Source of the DNA: Torymus aiolomorphi
Taxonomy: Eukaryota > Arthropoda > Insecta > Hymenoptera > Torymidae
Reading direction: 5' to 3'
DNA: 64,000 bases
Assembly: GCA_036365515.1 (NCBI GenBank)
Contig: CM070873.1
Coordinates: 264,072,075 to 264,136,074, forward strand
The notes below the pieces were generated by a model. That model searched no databases and was not told the origin of the DNA. It worked only from the letters and a program-made list of their open reading frames with translations. Of this stretch, positions 47,870 to 59,126 are shown in pieces. How positions within the stretch are numbered: the first letter of the stretch is position 1; each line of letters starts with the position of its first letter. The position numbers and the translations under genes are program-made.

Positions 47870-49394
47870 TTTTTTATTTATTTTAACCAGATTGATTACA
47901 TAAAGTAAACCCTATAGAGGTAAACGCAGTTACCTGTACATAGGTTGGAATAACATTTTATCAAACGTAATACATCCCCATGGATTCCCATTTGGGATGT
48001 TTGCGTTTGATAAATCCTTAAAAACTAACTTAAAACTAATACCCCAATTTAAAACATATCTATAAAATTTACAAGATTAACTACAAATAGTTGCCCAACA
48101 TTTGTAATAAAATTCTACATAGACTTTATAAATTTCTTAATGCTTTTCTTAATAGTTATTTTACTTATATTTAAACACTTTAATTTCTTCGGTAAAATGT
48201 TAAATGTTTTTACAGCCTCTATATAGCTACTTTTATCACTCATAGCTTTTTCCATTTTTGGCAGTATTATACTTTTATTTTTAGTCTTAGACTCACTTAA
48301 TAAGTACTTATTTTAATGGATCTGAAGTTTGCAACGTTGGAATGCAACGAAATAACTTTTGACGATTGATTAAAGCTATTAAACAATGGAAATTTTATTT
48401 AAACCTTTGTTTTAAAGTTATTTTATACTATAAAACACTAAATCTATACGAAACCTCCGTAATAGTATAAACGTGAAGTAAAATGAATTTTTTTTTTTAT
48501 TTCGTTGCACTCCAACGTTGCAAACTTCAGACTCATCTTATTTTTAAGTTTATCACAGTGATACATAACTGACTCTAGTTTTAATATTTTTTTAATATGC
48601 AGTAATTTATCTGCAGAAACACGATTTTTATTGATAATTTTTAGTAACTTTGAATATTTTGCAATAGATTTATGGGGGTTTTGTATGCACCGCCCCAAGC
48701 TATAATTCCATAACTTATTATGCTATGAAAAAAAGCATAATATATTTTCATGAGTGTATTGGTATCCATAAATTTTCTTATTTTCACAAAAATGAAGGTC
48801 AAATATTTAGTTCTATTTATTATATATTCAATATGTTTGTGCCACTTCATATTATAACGAAATATATACCGAGACAGTTTATTAAATGCTAACCACGTCG
48901 CTACTTTATCTAGTAAAGCATTCATCTTGTCCTGCGCTTGTGACCACGTGTTATCATCAGAGATGATGACAGTGTCGTCTACATAAGACAAGATGGAGTC
49001 CTTAGGCATATCTAACAGTAGATCATTCATATATATAATGAAAAAAGGGATCCCAGAATTGTTCCTTGAGGTACTCCTGTGTCTAGTGTCTTTTTCAATA
49101 CTAATTTTATCGTCAATTCTTACTTTTTGCTTTCTACCCGTAAGATAGCTTTTTATCAATTCTAGTACACTACCTCGTATGCCATATTTATCCAATTTTT
49201 CTAATAGTAATGCATGGTTTACTGTGTCAAAGGCCTTTGCAGGGTCTATAAATGTAGTTATTATTGGCTTGCTTTTATCTAGATTTTTATAAATTATGTC
49301 GGTTATCTTGCCCAGTGCATCTGCAGTTCCTATATTTTTTATAAATCCAAATTGGTGTTTCGAAACACTGTTACATTCCTTTAGGAAATTATAT
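47870..49394 (-). pseudogene. 5'-truncated non-LTR LINE (reverse transcriptase), copy 1
   Basis: The minus-strand frame 48641-49378 encodes reverse-transcriptase blocks: FIDPAKAFDTVNHALLLEKL (first catalytic aspartate), YGIRG then LIKSYLTGRKQKV, and the catalytic YVDD within LSYVDDTVII. IISYGIIAWGG lies further on. These belong to the CR1/Jockey/L2-like group of LINEs. Protein blocks between about codons 110 and 135 are scrambled by a frame change, and the C-terminal part is interrupted by a MITE at 48316. The 5' end is lost just before the first RT block. The 3' end is an A/T simple tail at 47870-47885. The copy is dead. Confidence 0.85.
48315..48536. mobile_element. ATGGGTCTGAAG-type MITE, copy 2, inside the LINE
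   Basis: Ends ATGGATCTGAAGTTTGC and GCAAACTTCAGACTCAT, with the exact 8-bp duplication CTTATTTT at 48307-48314 and 48537-48544. It splits the LINE 3' region: the flanks resemble the uninterrupted stretch near 60400-60425 in LINE copy 2. Confidence 0.9.
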
Positions 49395-49580
49395 GCAACG
49401 GAATAATTTTTTACAATTAAAGTTACAAAAAAATTTGATTTAAACATTTGAAATAAAGTTATTGCATGCCATAAAATACTAAATCTTCACGCGAAATTAA
49501 AATTAATTAATATAACTTTGAAGTAAAATCAATGTTTTCCTTATTTCTTTACACTCCAACGTTGCAAACTTTAGACCCAT
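49395..49580. mobile_element. ATGGGTCTGAAG-type MITE, truncated right partner
   Basis: Starts at TGCAACGGAATAATTTTTTA, lacking about the first 27 bp of the left inverted repeat. It ends with the complete right end GCAAACTTTAGACCCAT. The LINE lies directly to its left. Confidence 0.75.
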
Positions 49581-51872
49581 GGTCCTCGTGAAAAGTTACA
49601 CAAGCTACCACGTAAGAAAATGTGAAGAAAAAGCGACGGAATAGGAATCGAAGAGATAGGCTAAACTGGACAGTACAGCAGATATGCCATCGACGAATCC
49701 AAACTCGCACGTATATTTCCACTACAAGAGTCGGACGCGCGTCAGCAATAAGAAGAACGATAACATGGCCCGGCTCGGCATAGGTGCATATCGCGGTGCA
49801 TTCCAAGTGTGGATGAGCGCGGAGCGAACGACCCTGCGTGGTGCATATGCCGCGGCGACCGGCGACGGCAGCGGCGCGATTGCACGATCATTTGAAAGTC
49901 AAGACGGCGCGCCTATTATAAATGTGTGTGTGCGAGCGCGCAGCGGATTCAGCTAGCGCTGACCGGCCGCTGCCAAATTTCCCAACAGCAGCGGCTCTCT
50001 CGTTCGCGACCCTCATTGCTGCGCTTCGCGCGTTCGGCGCCCACCCGCGAGCGCAAGTCTTTTTCCCCTCTCTCCAACTCGAAAGCAGCAGGCGCGCGTG
50101 TAACTGCTGAATATTTCACAACGCGTCCATCGCGTTGCTAAAATTACGCTATTTTCGCGCGAATGGAAAGAAACGACGACGACAGCAGCGGCGGTGACGG
50201 CGGGTAGAGGCGGCGCGGGTCAAGCGACGTCGCGCGTCGATCAATAAACGTGCCTGAGTCGAGAACAGCAAAGGATGTGTGTGTGTACGTGCCTGGCACG
50301 AGGGTACATATGTGTAGGAAAAAACTTAAGGCAAGTTTTGCAGAATGAAAGGCAAAGCATCTCCGCGGCGGTGGCGGCTGCGGTGCGCCGAGCCCGAGTT
50401 GTTATATCCATCTTTCTTCGTTGGCTGTCTTAATACTTGCGAGCCGTGCGCGCTCGACTCTCGACGTCGACTCGGCTCTGCTCGCTCGCTGGCGGCGTTG
50501 CCGGCTCTCGCAGCCGCCGTGCCAGCCGCGGAGCCACGCGTCACACCTACGCAGCGGCAACCGCGCGCGCGCCGCTCGCCCCCCGGCGACCGTCTCTCTC
50601 GCTCTCCCGTAGCTGAGAGTTTCTACTCACGCTAGATTCACGAGTGTGTGTGTGTGTGTGTGCGTGTGTACGTTGACGCGTGCTTATTATTGAGCATTAA
50701 TCCACAGAGTATGCCTTCGCCCCGCGCTCTCAGGTGTTTTCCTCTGCCCGGTTGAAAGCAGCCATAGACGAAATAGGTCTTCAATATCGACGTAAAGTAG
50801 GCGCCCGCCTCGCTGTTGATCGAAGCTATACGTCCGTGAGGTTGTACTTAGTCATGCCGAATGTAAGCGTTCCAAGAAACGACGCTTAACCGAATCAAGC
50901 GCACTCAGGCACACGGCAGCGGGATTACTCATTATTCCTGTTGGACGAAAAGATAAAAAGTCATGAAATGCAATATGGATGAGCCGAATGACACATTGAA
51001 ATAAAGTACACTCGTAGCGGCTTGAAATTGAAGCGTGCAGGAGTGAGAGAGTGGGAGAGCGCTGTTTGTTATGTATCGGCGCCTCACGCTCTTGGCTTTG
51101 TCACGTACGTGGCGTACTCGTACATATAATCTTGGCTGTGCGGTACATAAATGCACCGGCTAATAATATTCCTCGAACGGTTTATTTTTGCGGGATCGCG
51201 CGTACCTCGTACACGCCCACAGGAAAAAGCTAGAGTATTGCGTGACCGTAGGAGAAACAGAGAGGGAGACTAAATGTTTATCGTACTCGCCGACGAGTCT
51301 TCGGAAGATTACTTCGGCTTTAAAGAGCAGCCTAGAAGGGTATACCCGATTCTTCTCGCGATGTGGTGCTGTCTGACATAACGCACGTTATCGCACTTCC
51401 CTCGGCAAACCTCGAAAAGCAGTGTATATTCGCGGGACGCGTCTGGATTTTTTTAACGGCCATTCTTATTGATAACGTCGATAGCGAATCTGCTGTTATG
51501 ACACGAAAGCTGGTGTGCGCGGTTCTGCGGTTTTACGATGCGGTTACACAAACAATGCAGATTTTTCCAGGAATTTCCACTGTTGCTTTTTTTAATAAAC
51601 GAGTCCTCGTGAGTTTCAACAATTTCAAAAAAATCTATTGCACATAGTCTCGTCTGACACGCGATGGATCACTGCTCAACGCTGGCACACCTTTCATGAC
51701 ACTCGACGTATTTTCAATAAGAAGAGGATAGAGAATGGAAGGCACGATTAGACTTTCACCGTCTCGATTGCAGAGCGAAGAAGAGAACTCGTAAGTCAAA
51801 CGACGCTCGCTGACGTAGGCCTCGCCTTAAAATATTGACCTGTGCAATGCGGCGACGCGAGCTACGCTACTT
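49581..51872. other. Intronic DNA with a second CpG-rich island (49700-50650)
   Basis: Positions 49700-50650 are GC- and CpG-rich (GGCGGTGACGGCGGG near 50190, CGCGCGCGCGCCGCTCGCC near 50560). The rest is mixed. No exon of spen RRM1 or other gene was recognised. The island may be an alternative promoter or enhancer. Confidence 0.35.
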
Positions 51873-51909
<37 letters not shown>

Positions 51910-51927
51910 ACACACACACACACACAC
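51873..51927. repeat. (CA)n microsatellite
   Basis: A CA dinucleotide tract with two CG interruptions. Confidence 0.95.
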
Positions 51928-52054
51928 GACGCTAATGCCACGGTGCTTGCTATTCTTTCGCGAACTTCCTTTCTATCGCTATTCGCGTCTTTTTCTATGG
52001 TATTTTATGACAACCCTATTCAGCTAATAAAGTCATTGGATCGCCAGCTATTAA

Positions 52055-52453
52055 GGGGGTGTCGCACTATACTAACGCTGTTTTATCGGCGGAACATATA
52101 AAAGTAATTAATATAAATAAAAGGATAATGATTTACGCCTTGAACAAATTCAGTTGCCCTGCGTAATGATGTAATACATCATTCTACAAAGTTTCGAGGC
52201 AAAAAAACGACGACACCTTTGTTTATTTTTGGAACGAAATTTGGTTAATTGTCGTTAATTTTCGTTCCAAAAATAAACAAAGGTGTCGTCGTTTTTTTGT
52301 CTCCAAACTTCGTAGAACGATTTATTAGAGGATTACACAGGGCAACTGAAATTATTTAAGACGCAAATCATTATCCTTTTATTTATATTAATTATTTTGA
52401 CATGTTCCGCTGATAAAACAGGGTTAGTGGTAAAGTAGGACTATTACACCACC
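52055..52453. mobile_element. TTAA-flanked palindromic MITE (399 bp)
   Basis: TTAA flanks both sides (52051-52054, 52454-52457). The ends GGGGGTGTCGCACTATACTA and (opposite strand) GGTGGTGTAATAGTCCTAC are related inverted repeats. Arms continue through GTTTTATCGGCGGAACAT and GATAATGATTTACGCCTTG to a turn near 52245, with AAAGGTGTCGTCG on both sides. The ends resemble those of the 378-bp family at 14466 and 58514. Confidence 0.88.
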
Positions 52454-53314
52454 TTAAACGCACTCGTATTTCTCGACTTGTCATTCCTATAACTGATGCA
52501 AATTATCGTTTTAAAATTGCACGCAGAAGTGCTGGATATATCCATGTTTTCGAAATCAGCAAAATCCAAAATAGGAGCGATTAATCGTAAACTAATACGA
52601 ATTTTCAAAGCTAGTGTTTGTTTCCCTTCCAAATTTATCCTCTGAAGCTCTTGACGGTCGTGATCATTTCACTTTTCTTTGAATATTTTCTATATTTAAA
52701 TAATTTGATGGTTTTTAAATCTTATAAGTATATTTTTAATCATGTTATAGTAATATCACGATTGAAATCCAATACCCATGAATTTGATTATGTTTCGTTA
52801 GGAATAAGATCTTATAGATGTATCTGAATCGCATTGATCAGGCAAGCGAGGCATAAATAAATAGTACGGGCTAATACACATGACTTTTGAAAGTAAAGTG
52901 AATACAGTATATAGTATGCCGTAAATTATACATTGATTGCATCATTTTTTTACTAAATAGTGGCATAAGAGATCGAGTTCAAATATTTACTTACTCTTCC
53001 GTTACATGATTTTTCTCGATTATAAATACATAACGTATTTTCCTGCAAAACCACATTTGTCTGCATAAAATTATTGACTAGTCCAGATAGAGCTTATATA
53101 TTAATAAAAGAATAGTCTAGTTATCTGTGGCGCCTATACTCTGATACTACTACTAATCATTTGTTTGTACAATTAGTAATAAGTAATGGGAGTATCTGTA
53201 ATAAATCCAAGGATAGACGCGAAACTAAAAGTATTTTAAGCATACCAATTTATAGTTTACTTTTCTTTTACCTTAAATTAATTACATAAGCAAGTTTGTT
53301 CTGTTTCAACTGTA
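52454..53314. other. AT-rich intronic DNA, no feature recognised
   Basis: No exon or repeat structure was identified in this stretch. Confidence 0.4.
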
Positions 53315-54290
53315 CGATAAAAGTACCACTACTTGGTCGTCAAAAATCGTGTACCAATACGAGGCTGCATGCACTTAATAGTATGTTTTTCAAGTTACAT
53401 CAATACAAATACGTTATTTTCTTTTTCAAATCTAATCCAGATATATAGATTCTAGTAACTAACAATGAGTTGCGTTGTCTGGTTTATATTTCCTGAAGAT
53501 AAATTAAAATTTGTGATAATATATATGTGCTTCGGCGGCTACCTACTAGTACTTTCACATAAGATTAAAAATAATTCCAGCCTAAAAAGCGGCCACATAT
53601 ACACGAAAATATAGGTTAACAACAATTTATTCAAGTAACATATATTTTTGCATATTTTAAGTAACATTGTTGCATTGCATGTTTAAATAGATATTACAAT
53701 AGGTACAAATAACAGTTTATGTAAGTTGGTAATTAAAAATTTATCACTTATTTTAGACCAAGAAAGATTGTGTACTGTATTGTAAGGGAGCCAAGTAATT
53801 ATTGGAGCGAAATTTTGGGACACTATGATCAATTTTTTCCTATAGTGGTCAATTACTGGTGCATTGATACTCGTCGTTATTTGATTAATTTATTATGATA
53901 CAATTGTAAAATATGCTTTTTAAATATTTTTTTGATAAATTGAAGAACGATGGGTCTGAAGTTTGCAACGTTGGAGTGCAACGAAATAAAAAAAAATAAT
54001 AATTCATTTTACTTCACATTTATGCTAATAATATTAATTGTGCATATAGATTTAGTATTTTATAGTATAAAATAACTTTAAAGCAAAGGTTTAGATAAAA
54101 TTTCCATTGTTTGAAAACTTTAATCAATCGTGAAAAATTATTTCGTTGCATTCCAATGATGCAAACTTCAGACCCGTGAGGAACGATTTACCATTACATA
54201 GTCGTTATTTAAGATTTAGTAGTGTTTTTATACGTCTAATTCTTATACTATCCGACCCTATTGGATGGCCAATGATTGGTAAATTTACCT
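53315..54290. mobile_element. Tc1/mariner-like element, copy B, inverted relative to copy A
   Basis: The reverse complement of the element at 511-1156, with TA flanking each end (53313-53314, 54291-54292). Its length without the inserted MITE is about 740 bp. The outermost bases at the left end have drifted (CGATAAAAGTACC instead of AGGTAAAAGTACC). There is no coding sequence. Confidence 0.8.
53950..54177. mobile_element. ATGGGTCTGAAG-type MITE, copy 3, inside the Tc1-like element
   Basis: Ends ATGGGTCTGAAGTTTGC and GCAAACTTCAGACCCGT. Duplications GAAGAACG (53942-53949) and GAGGAACG (54178-54185). The other Tc1-like copy carries the empty site TTGAAGAACGGTTTAC (opposite strand, near 630), which proves the insertion and the 8-bp duplication. 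Confidence 0.92.
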
Positions 54291-54620
54291 TATATAATGA
54301 ATAATGAATGGACGTTCGTTTGGTGAAGTACAATCTAAGAACGATTTGAGAGAGAGAAAATAACAAAATGGAAGTCATGCAAGTGTAGGCTGAACTCGTT
54401 CTCGCGACGTTTGCTCATCTAGTTCTTATATTATGGCCGTCTGCTTGGAGTAGCGCCTCGCACGCACACGTATTTACTCAAGTCGTACGACTGTCTGAAG
54501 CGTAAGGCGCGAGCGCGTGAGTCAGCGTCAGGCGCTATAGCCGAACGAGAACACTGCACCTGGCTCTATATGTGTGTGTGCTTAGGTATACCTATATAGA
54601 CACAGACGCGTGGTGTTATC

Positions 54621-54651
<31 letters not shown>

Positions 54652-55870
54652 CTCATCTAGTTCGCGCGCGTTTTCGGTCGCTAGTTCTCCTTTTTCTTTC
54701 TGCGGGCGAGCGCACGCTCGTTAAGGGAGCAGAGAGAAAGAGGAAACTCCGTGGGTTGTTAGCGCGAAGAGAAACGCCGCAACGGCAGCGGCATTGTCAC
54801 GACTCGCCGCGGGTCCTCCTTTTCTTTTGCGCGCCGGCATATAGGTAGTCGTGGCAGCAAGGCCGGCTTAGGCTGACGCGCGCAGCACACTGCAACTCTC
54901 TCGTGCAGTTCGCCTCTCCTCTCTTCTATGTGTACACGTTGTCGCGCTCGTGCTATGTGCTGGCTCGCTTTTTGCAGGAAAGCCGAACCGAGCCGACACC
55001 GTATACTCTTATAATGAACGTCTATCCACCCTCTCTGCTTTATTTTTTTATTATAGCGGCCCGATTCTCGCTTGCCTTTTCTCCAGTATTAGGTATCAAC
55101 GGCGCACAGTAGGCAGAACTGGTAAATTTTGTGTCAAAATCGTAGAACTACGCGAAAAAAAATTTTAGAAACTTAAAAATTTAATACTTCACAGATGAGC
55201 GTGTGTACAATTGAAAAAAACTATTAGATTAAGGAAAAAAAAATTGCTGAACGCTGAAAAAAATATAAAAGTTGCGAATTTTAAGAAAAATGGCCATTTA
55301 TCTCATATTCTGCCCACCTAGACACGGCAAATATGTTATTCTATCAAAATTAGATATAAAAAAAAAATTACAAGATCATAAAAATATTATGAAAATCGTC
55401 AATTTTATAAAAAAGGCTTTTTAACTCTTATTATGTCTGTCTATACTCTACATAAACTGTGCTACACATTTTTTTATGCTAAATATGATATGATTAGAGT
55501 TTTCAAATATATGACATGATAAAATACAAGTTCCAAAATCCAAATAGGCGGAGGAAGCTAGATTTGCGTAGAAAGGACTACATGCATACGAACGTGAATA
55601 AATACTTTCACATCACAAATTTCAAAAACTCCAAACACGAGGGATACGAGATATCAACACTGAATACATACATAAAGACAGGTATGAAAAAAACATCTCA
55701 ATAAAACACAAATTGCAAGTCCCAAATAGGCTGGAATCGCGAGATCTACACAGAACATGTACGTATATAGATGAATGGGAAAGAAACATCTCGATAAAAT
55801 ATTAATCTCACAATCTAAAAAAGGGGGGGGGGGAGACGAGATCTATGTGAAATTGTTATTAGCATATACT
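54291..55870. other. Intronic DNA, no gene
   Basis: Includes a (CT)n tract at 54625-54651 and a CpG-bearing block at 54460-54960. A diverged direct repeat at 55500-55810 contains ACATCTCAATAAAA / ACATCTCGATAAAA and CAAATAGGC(G/T)GGA units. Nothing coding was recognised. Confidence 0.4.
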
Positions 55871-55871
55871 T

Positions 55872-56290
55872 ATACATACGCGTTACGTATACTTTTTTCA
55901 TAATTGAGTGCACAATATCGAATTTTGTGCACTCATGTGGGAATGTACTTTGCGCACTCCTTCGTGTGCGCGAAACCGAAATCTGTGCACTCTAGGCTAC
56001 GAAAAATAGTATACGCAACTCGTGCGGGAATCGCCTTTTTCCGTACTTGTCGCGTAATGAATTTCTTTCTAAATGTAGAGTGTACAAAACTTTATTTTGC
56101 ATAATCAGTTAGAAAATAGTCCATTTTGCTACTAGTGCGCAAAGCACTCGATTTCTGATGAGTGCAGGTTTATGGTCGGGGCGAAGCTCAACTGAGGAAT
56201 CAACTGAGCGCACGTGTTGCACATACTATTTTTCTTAACGTGTGTATGTGCAAAACTAGATTTTCTATTCGAGTTTTGCGCGTGGAAAGC
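55872..56290. repeat. Hairpin-repeat cluster with GTATAC spacer
   Basis: GAGTGCACAA near 55904 pairs with the CTGTGCACTC near 55984, and an inner TTTGCGCACTC pairs with GTGTGCGCGAAA. The spacer motif occurs as GTATACTTTTTTC near 55887 and, inverted, as GAAAAATAGTATACG near 56000. TGCACATACTATTTTTC near 56220 is a third instance. Several partial units seem to be stacked head to tail. Confidence 0.5.
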
Positions 56291-57009
56291 ATATATCGTC
56301 GCTTCCCGGTTAAAAGGCACTATTTAAAAATCGGCCTGAAAAAGGCGTTATTTGGAAATTGACCTGAAGAAGGCGTTATCTTGTAATCAATCTGAAAAAG
56401 GCGTTATCTAGAAATCGTCCTGAAAAAGACGTTATCTAGAAATCGGCCTGAAAAAGGCGTTATCTCGGAATGAACCTGAAGAAGGCGTTATCTCGCGCGT
56501 AAATTTTTTTTACTCTAATTTAAGTTGGCAACACTGTCAACATTTTCTTTATTTAATTTCAGAAATATGTTATGTGATAATAGTGTACAATTTTATAGTT
56601 AACTATACAAATGCGGGGCGATAGTAAAATTAATATTTGTTTTTTTTTTTATTAACAATTTTTTTATACAATACTATATTGATTTTATAATAAATATATA
56701 ATAAATATTTGTAATAACCAATATTATATAATTTTTTTTTAAACACACCTCCCAAACAGATTTTTTCTACTACTTCTTTATACCATAAAGGAACGGAAAG
56801 TACTCGTGTACAATCCAAAACGACATCCCTTTTCTCGACATTGGGAATAAGAAAAGGTTTTTCTTAATTCCAGAAACAAATGCTAAAAAATTGCCCTTTT
56901 TCAAATGCTAACCATTTCCCTTAAAAGTTACGTGAGTTTGAAGGTATGTTTAAGATACACCAAAAATGTTAAAAAGCGGTAAAAGCAATATCTCCAAACT
57001 CATGTAACT

Positions 57010-57122
57010 TTTAAGCACGTGTAAATTACCGTACGAGCCGAAGGCGAGGCTGGCAAACATGTGCTTTGGATGGCCCTCTTTATCCCTGTGTTGCATATAT
57101 TATTTTTCACCATACCCGGGCC
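57010..57122. repeat. Covarying-hairpin repeat, 5' part truncated
   Basis: AAGCACGTG pairs with CATGTGCTT around loop core CGAGCCGAAGGCGAG. Then come the spacer variant CATATATTATTTTTC and only the first arm of hairpin 2 (ACCATACCCGGGCC). Its left side fuses into duplicated interior sequence of the foldback element, so part of the outer stem was lost. Confidence 0.6.
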
Positions 57123-57129
57123 AATCGAG

Positions 57130-57560
57130 CGTCAATCTTCGCGCGTGCATAATTTCCTTCTTTATGCACGCGTAGCGTACACACTATTTTTCCTCACAAG
57201 TTACGGAATTACATTACGCAACGAGTGCGCAAAATAGGTCATTCCCGCACGAGTCGAGTTTGTCGCGCGAGCACAGCACGGGCGATATATAAAAGAGACG
57301 AGTGCGGGTGATCTATTGCGCACGTGTGACGTATACTATTTCTCCTAACGAGCTGCGCAGAGTTCGATTTTGCACACTTATAGTTCTGAAATAATTATTT
57401 TCGATACAAGTGCGAAAAAGTGATTTTATCCTCGTGTGGACGTTTGCGCCCTAGCGAAGCGGGGGAGGAAAAGGCCATACAAGGACAAAATTACTTTCTC
57501 ACTCGTGTATTGAAGACTATTTTTTGACACGACGCGTGAGAAGCTTGATTTAGGGCATGC
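57130..57560. repeat. Array of related hairpins
   Basis: Successive stems: GCGCGTGCATAA with TTATGCACGCG; GTGCGCAAAATAGGTCA with TGATCTATTGCGCAC (enclosing CCCGCACGAGTC with CGAGTGCGGG); and AGTGCGAAAAAGTGATTTT with AAAATTACTTTCTCACT (enclosing TCCTCGTGTGGAC with a CCATACAAGGA-like arm). Spacers ACACACTATTTTTC and GTATACTATTTCTC lie between them. Confidence 0.6.
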
Positions 57561-57642
57561 TTTTTTATTAGAGCGTGTACGAAATGGAGCGTTACGCACG
57601 GAGTGTTAAAAAGTTCGTTTCCGAACGGCAACGCGTTGGGAA

Positions 57643-57860
57643 TAGTATATTACACAACAAGAGAGGTAAAGAGTTGGCCAGTCCAGAGCAGGTGTAAATT
57701 GCCAGGCGAGCCGAAGGCGAGGGTGGCAAACACGTGCTCTGGATTGGCCCTCTTTACCCCCATGTTGTGTATACGATTTTTCATCATACCCGAGCCGAAA
57801 ATACCACATTCGCGTTTCGGAGCCGGGAGCGAAAGTGGTACTTTCAGCCAGGGTATGGTG
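57643..57860. repeat. Covarying double-hairpin repeat, complete copy
   Basis: Hairpin 1: TATTACACAACAAGAG pairs with CATGTTGTGTATA, GAGGTAAAGAG with CTCTTTACC, and CAGAGCAGGTG with CACGTGCTCTG, around core CGAGCCGAAGGCGAG. Spacer: GTATACGATTTTTC. Hairpin 2: CATACCCGAGCCGAAA pairs with a TTTCAGCCAGGGTATG arm, and ACCACATTCGCGTTTC with GAAAGTGGT. Confidence 0.85.
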
Positions 57861-58311
57861 AAAAAACGAACTTTCCGCACGCCGTGGGTATATATTTCTT
57901 TACACTTTCGTTTATTGAAATAATTATATTAATAAAATTGGGAATAAGAAAAGATTTTTTTCTTAATTCCAGAAGCAAATGCTAAAAATTACCCTTTTTC
58001 AAATGCTAGCCAATGCGGCAGGAAAAATAATACAAAAATAAAAAAAAAGAGATTTAAACTCGAATTAAACTAGAAAGCGAGATCTTTAATTTGCTTTTTA
58101 TTATTCCTTTAAAAGTTACGTGAGTTTGAAGATATGTTTAAGATACACCAAAAATGTTAAAAAGCGGTAAAAGCGATATCTCCAAACTCATATAACTTTA
58201 CAAGAAATTAACATTTTTTATTTTTACAAAAAAGTAAATGAAAGCTCTCGCTATCTAGTTTAATTATCTTTTTTGCCTTAAAAACAAGAGCTACTTTTTT
58301 GTAGATTTACT

Positions 58312-58314
<3 letters not shown>

Positions 58315-58343
<29 letters not shown>
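58315..58343. repeat. (GT)n microsatellite
   Basis: A short GT tract at the inner edge of the right foldback arm. Confidence 0.9.
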
Positions 58344-58347
<4 letters not shown>

Positions 58348-58513
58348 AAAATCAATATAGTATTGTATAAAAAAATCGTTAATAAAAAAAAACAAATATT
58401 AATTTTACTATCGCCCCGCATTTGTATAGTTAACTTAAAAAATTGTACAGTATTATCATATAACATATTTCTGAAATTAAATAAAGAAAATGTTGACAGT
58501 GTTGCCAACTTAA

Positions 58514-58891
58514 GGGGATGCCTTACTCGTACTATTACCGACCGAGCAATTCACACAGTTTCAAGCTGATTAAAAATAAAATACGTCGAATCACAAAAAA
58601 TCAAGAGAACACTCTTCTGTGTTTTTTAACGTTCTATCATCCAGTCAAAGTTTGGAGTCGAAATATCAAGCCGTTTTTTCAAAAACTTTGAACGAAATTA
58701 AATTTAATTTCGTTCAAAGTTTTTGAAAAAGCGGCTTGATATTTCGACTCCAAACTTTGACTGGATGATAGAACGTTAAAAAACACAGAAGAGTGTTCTC
58801 TTGATTTTTTGTGATTCGACGTATTTTATTTTTAATCAGCTTGAAACTGTGTGAATTGCTCGGTCGGTAATGGTAGGACTATGGCACCCCG
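58514..58891. mobile_element. TTAA-flanked palindromic MITE (378 bp) in the right foldback arm
   Basis: TTAA flanks both sides (58510-58513, 58892-58895). The left foldback arm holds the uninterrupted site AATTTAAGTTGG, so insertion and TTAA duplication are directly shown. The ends are GGGGATGCC and GGCACCCCG. The arms form an almost perfect hairpin with its turn at AAATTTAATTT near 58700. Same family as 14466-14843. Confidence 0.93.
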
Positions 58892-59126
58892 TTAAATTAG
58901 AGTAAAAAAAATTTACGCGCGATATAACGCCTTCTTCAGGTTCATTCCGAGATAACGCCTTTTTCAGGCCGATTTCTAGATAACGTCTTTTTCAGGACGA
59001 TTTCTAGATAACGCCTTTTTCAGATTGATTACAAGATAACGCCTTCTTCAGGTCGATTTCCAAATAACGCCTTTTTCAGGCCGATTTTTAAATAACGCCT
59101 TTTAACCGGGAAGCGACGATATATTT

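Larger units (their letters stand above)
56291..59126. mobile_element. Large foldback element with 28-bp subrepeats in its arms
   Basis: The left arm 56291-56690 and right arm 58344-59126 are inverted copies of about 400 bp each. The right one is lengthened by the MITE at 58514-58891. The outer tip is ATATATCGTCGCTTCCCGG. Each arm contains about seven tandem 28-bp units around GAAAAAGGCGTTATCT, followed by unique sequence (TTTCAGAAATATGTTA, AATGCGGGGCGATAGTA). The interior (56691-58343) holds a direct duplication (56865-57015 and 57950-58200) and several hairpin repeats. This resembles Drosophila FB/Galileo organisation, but there is no transposase. Confidence 0.85.

Noticed and set aside
49379..49447. 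N-terminal 20-odd residues of the open frame that contains the LINE reverse transcriptase
   Set aside because: They are encoded by the adjacent MITE, not by the LINE. The frame merely stays open across the junction.
55872..57860. Repeated hairpins considered as a CRISPR-like array
   Set aside because: Eukaryotic context, irregular spacing, and variable stems with a constant loop, the reverse of CRISPR organisation. No cas genes.
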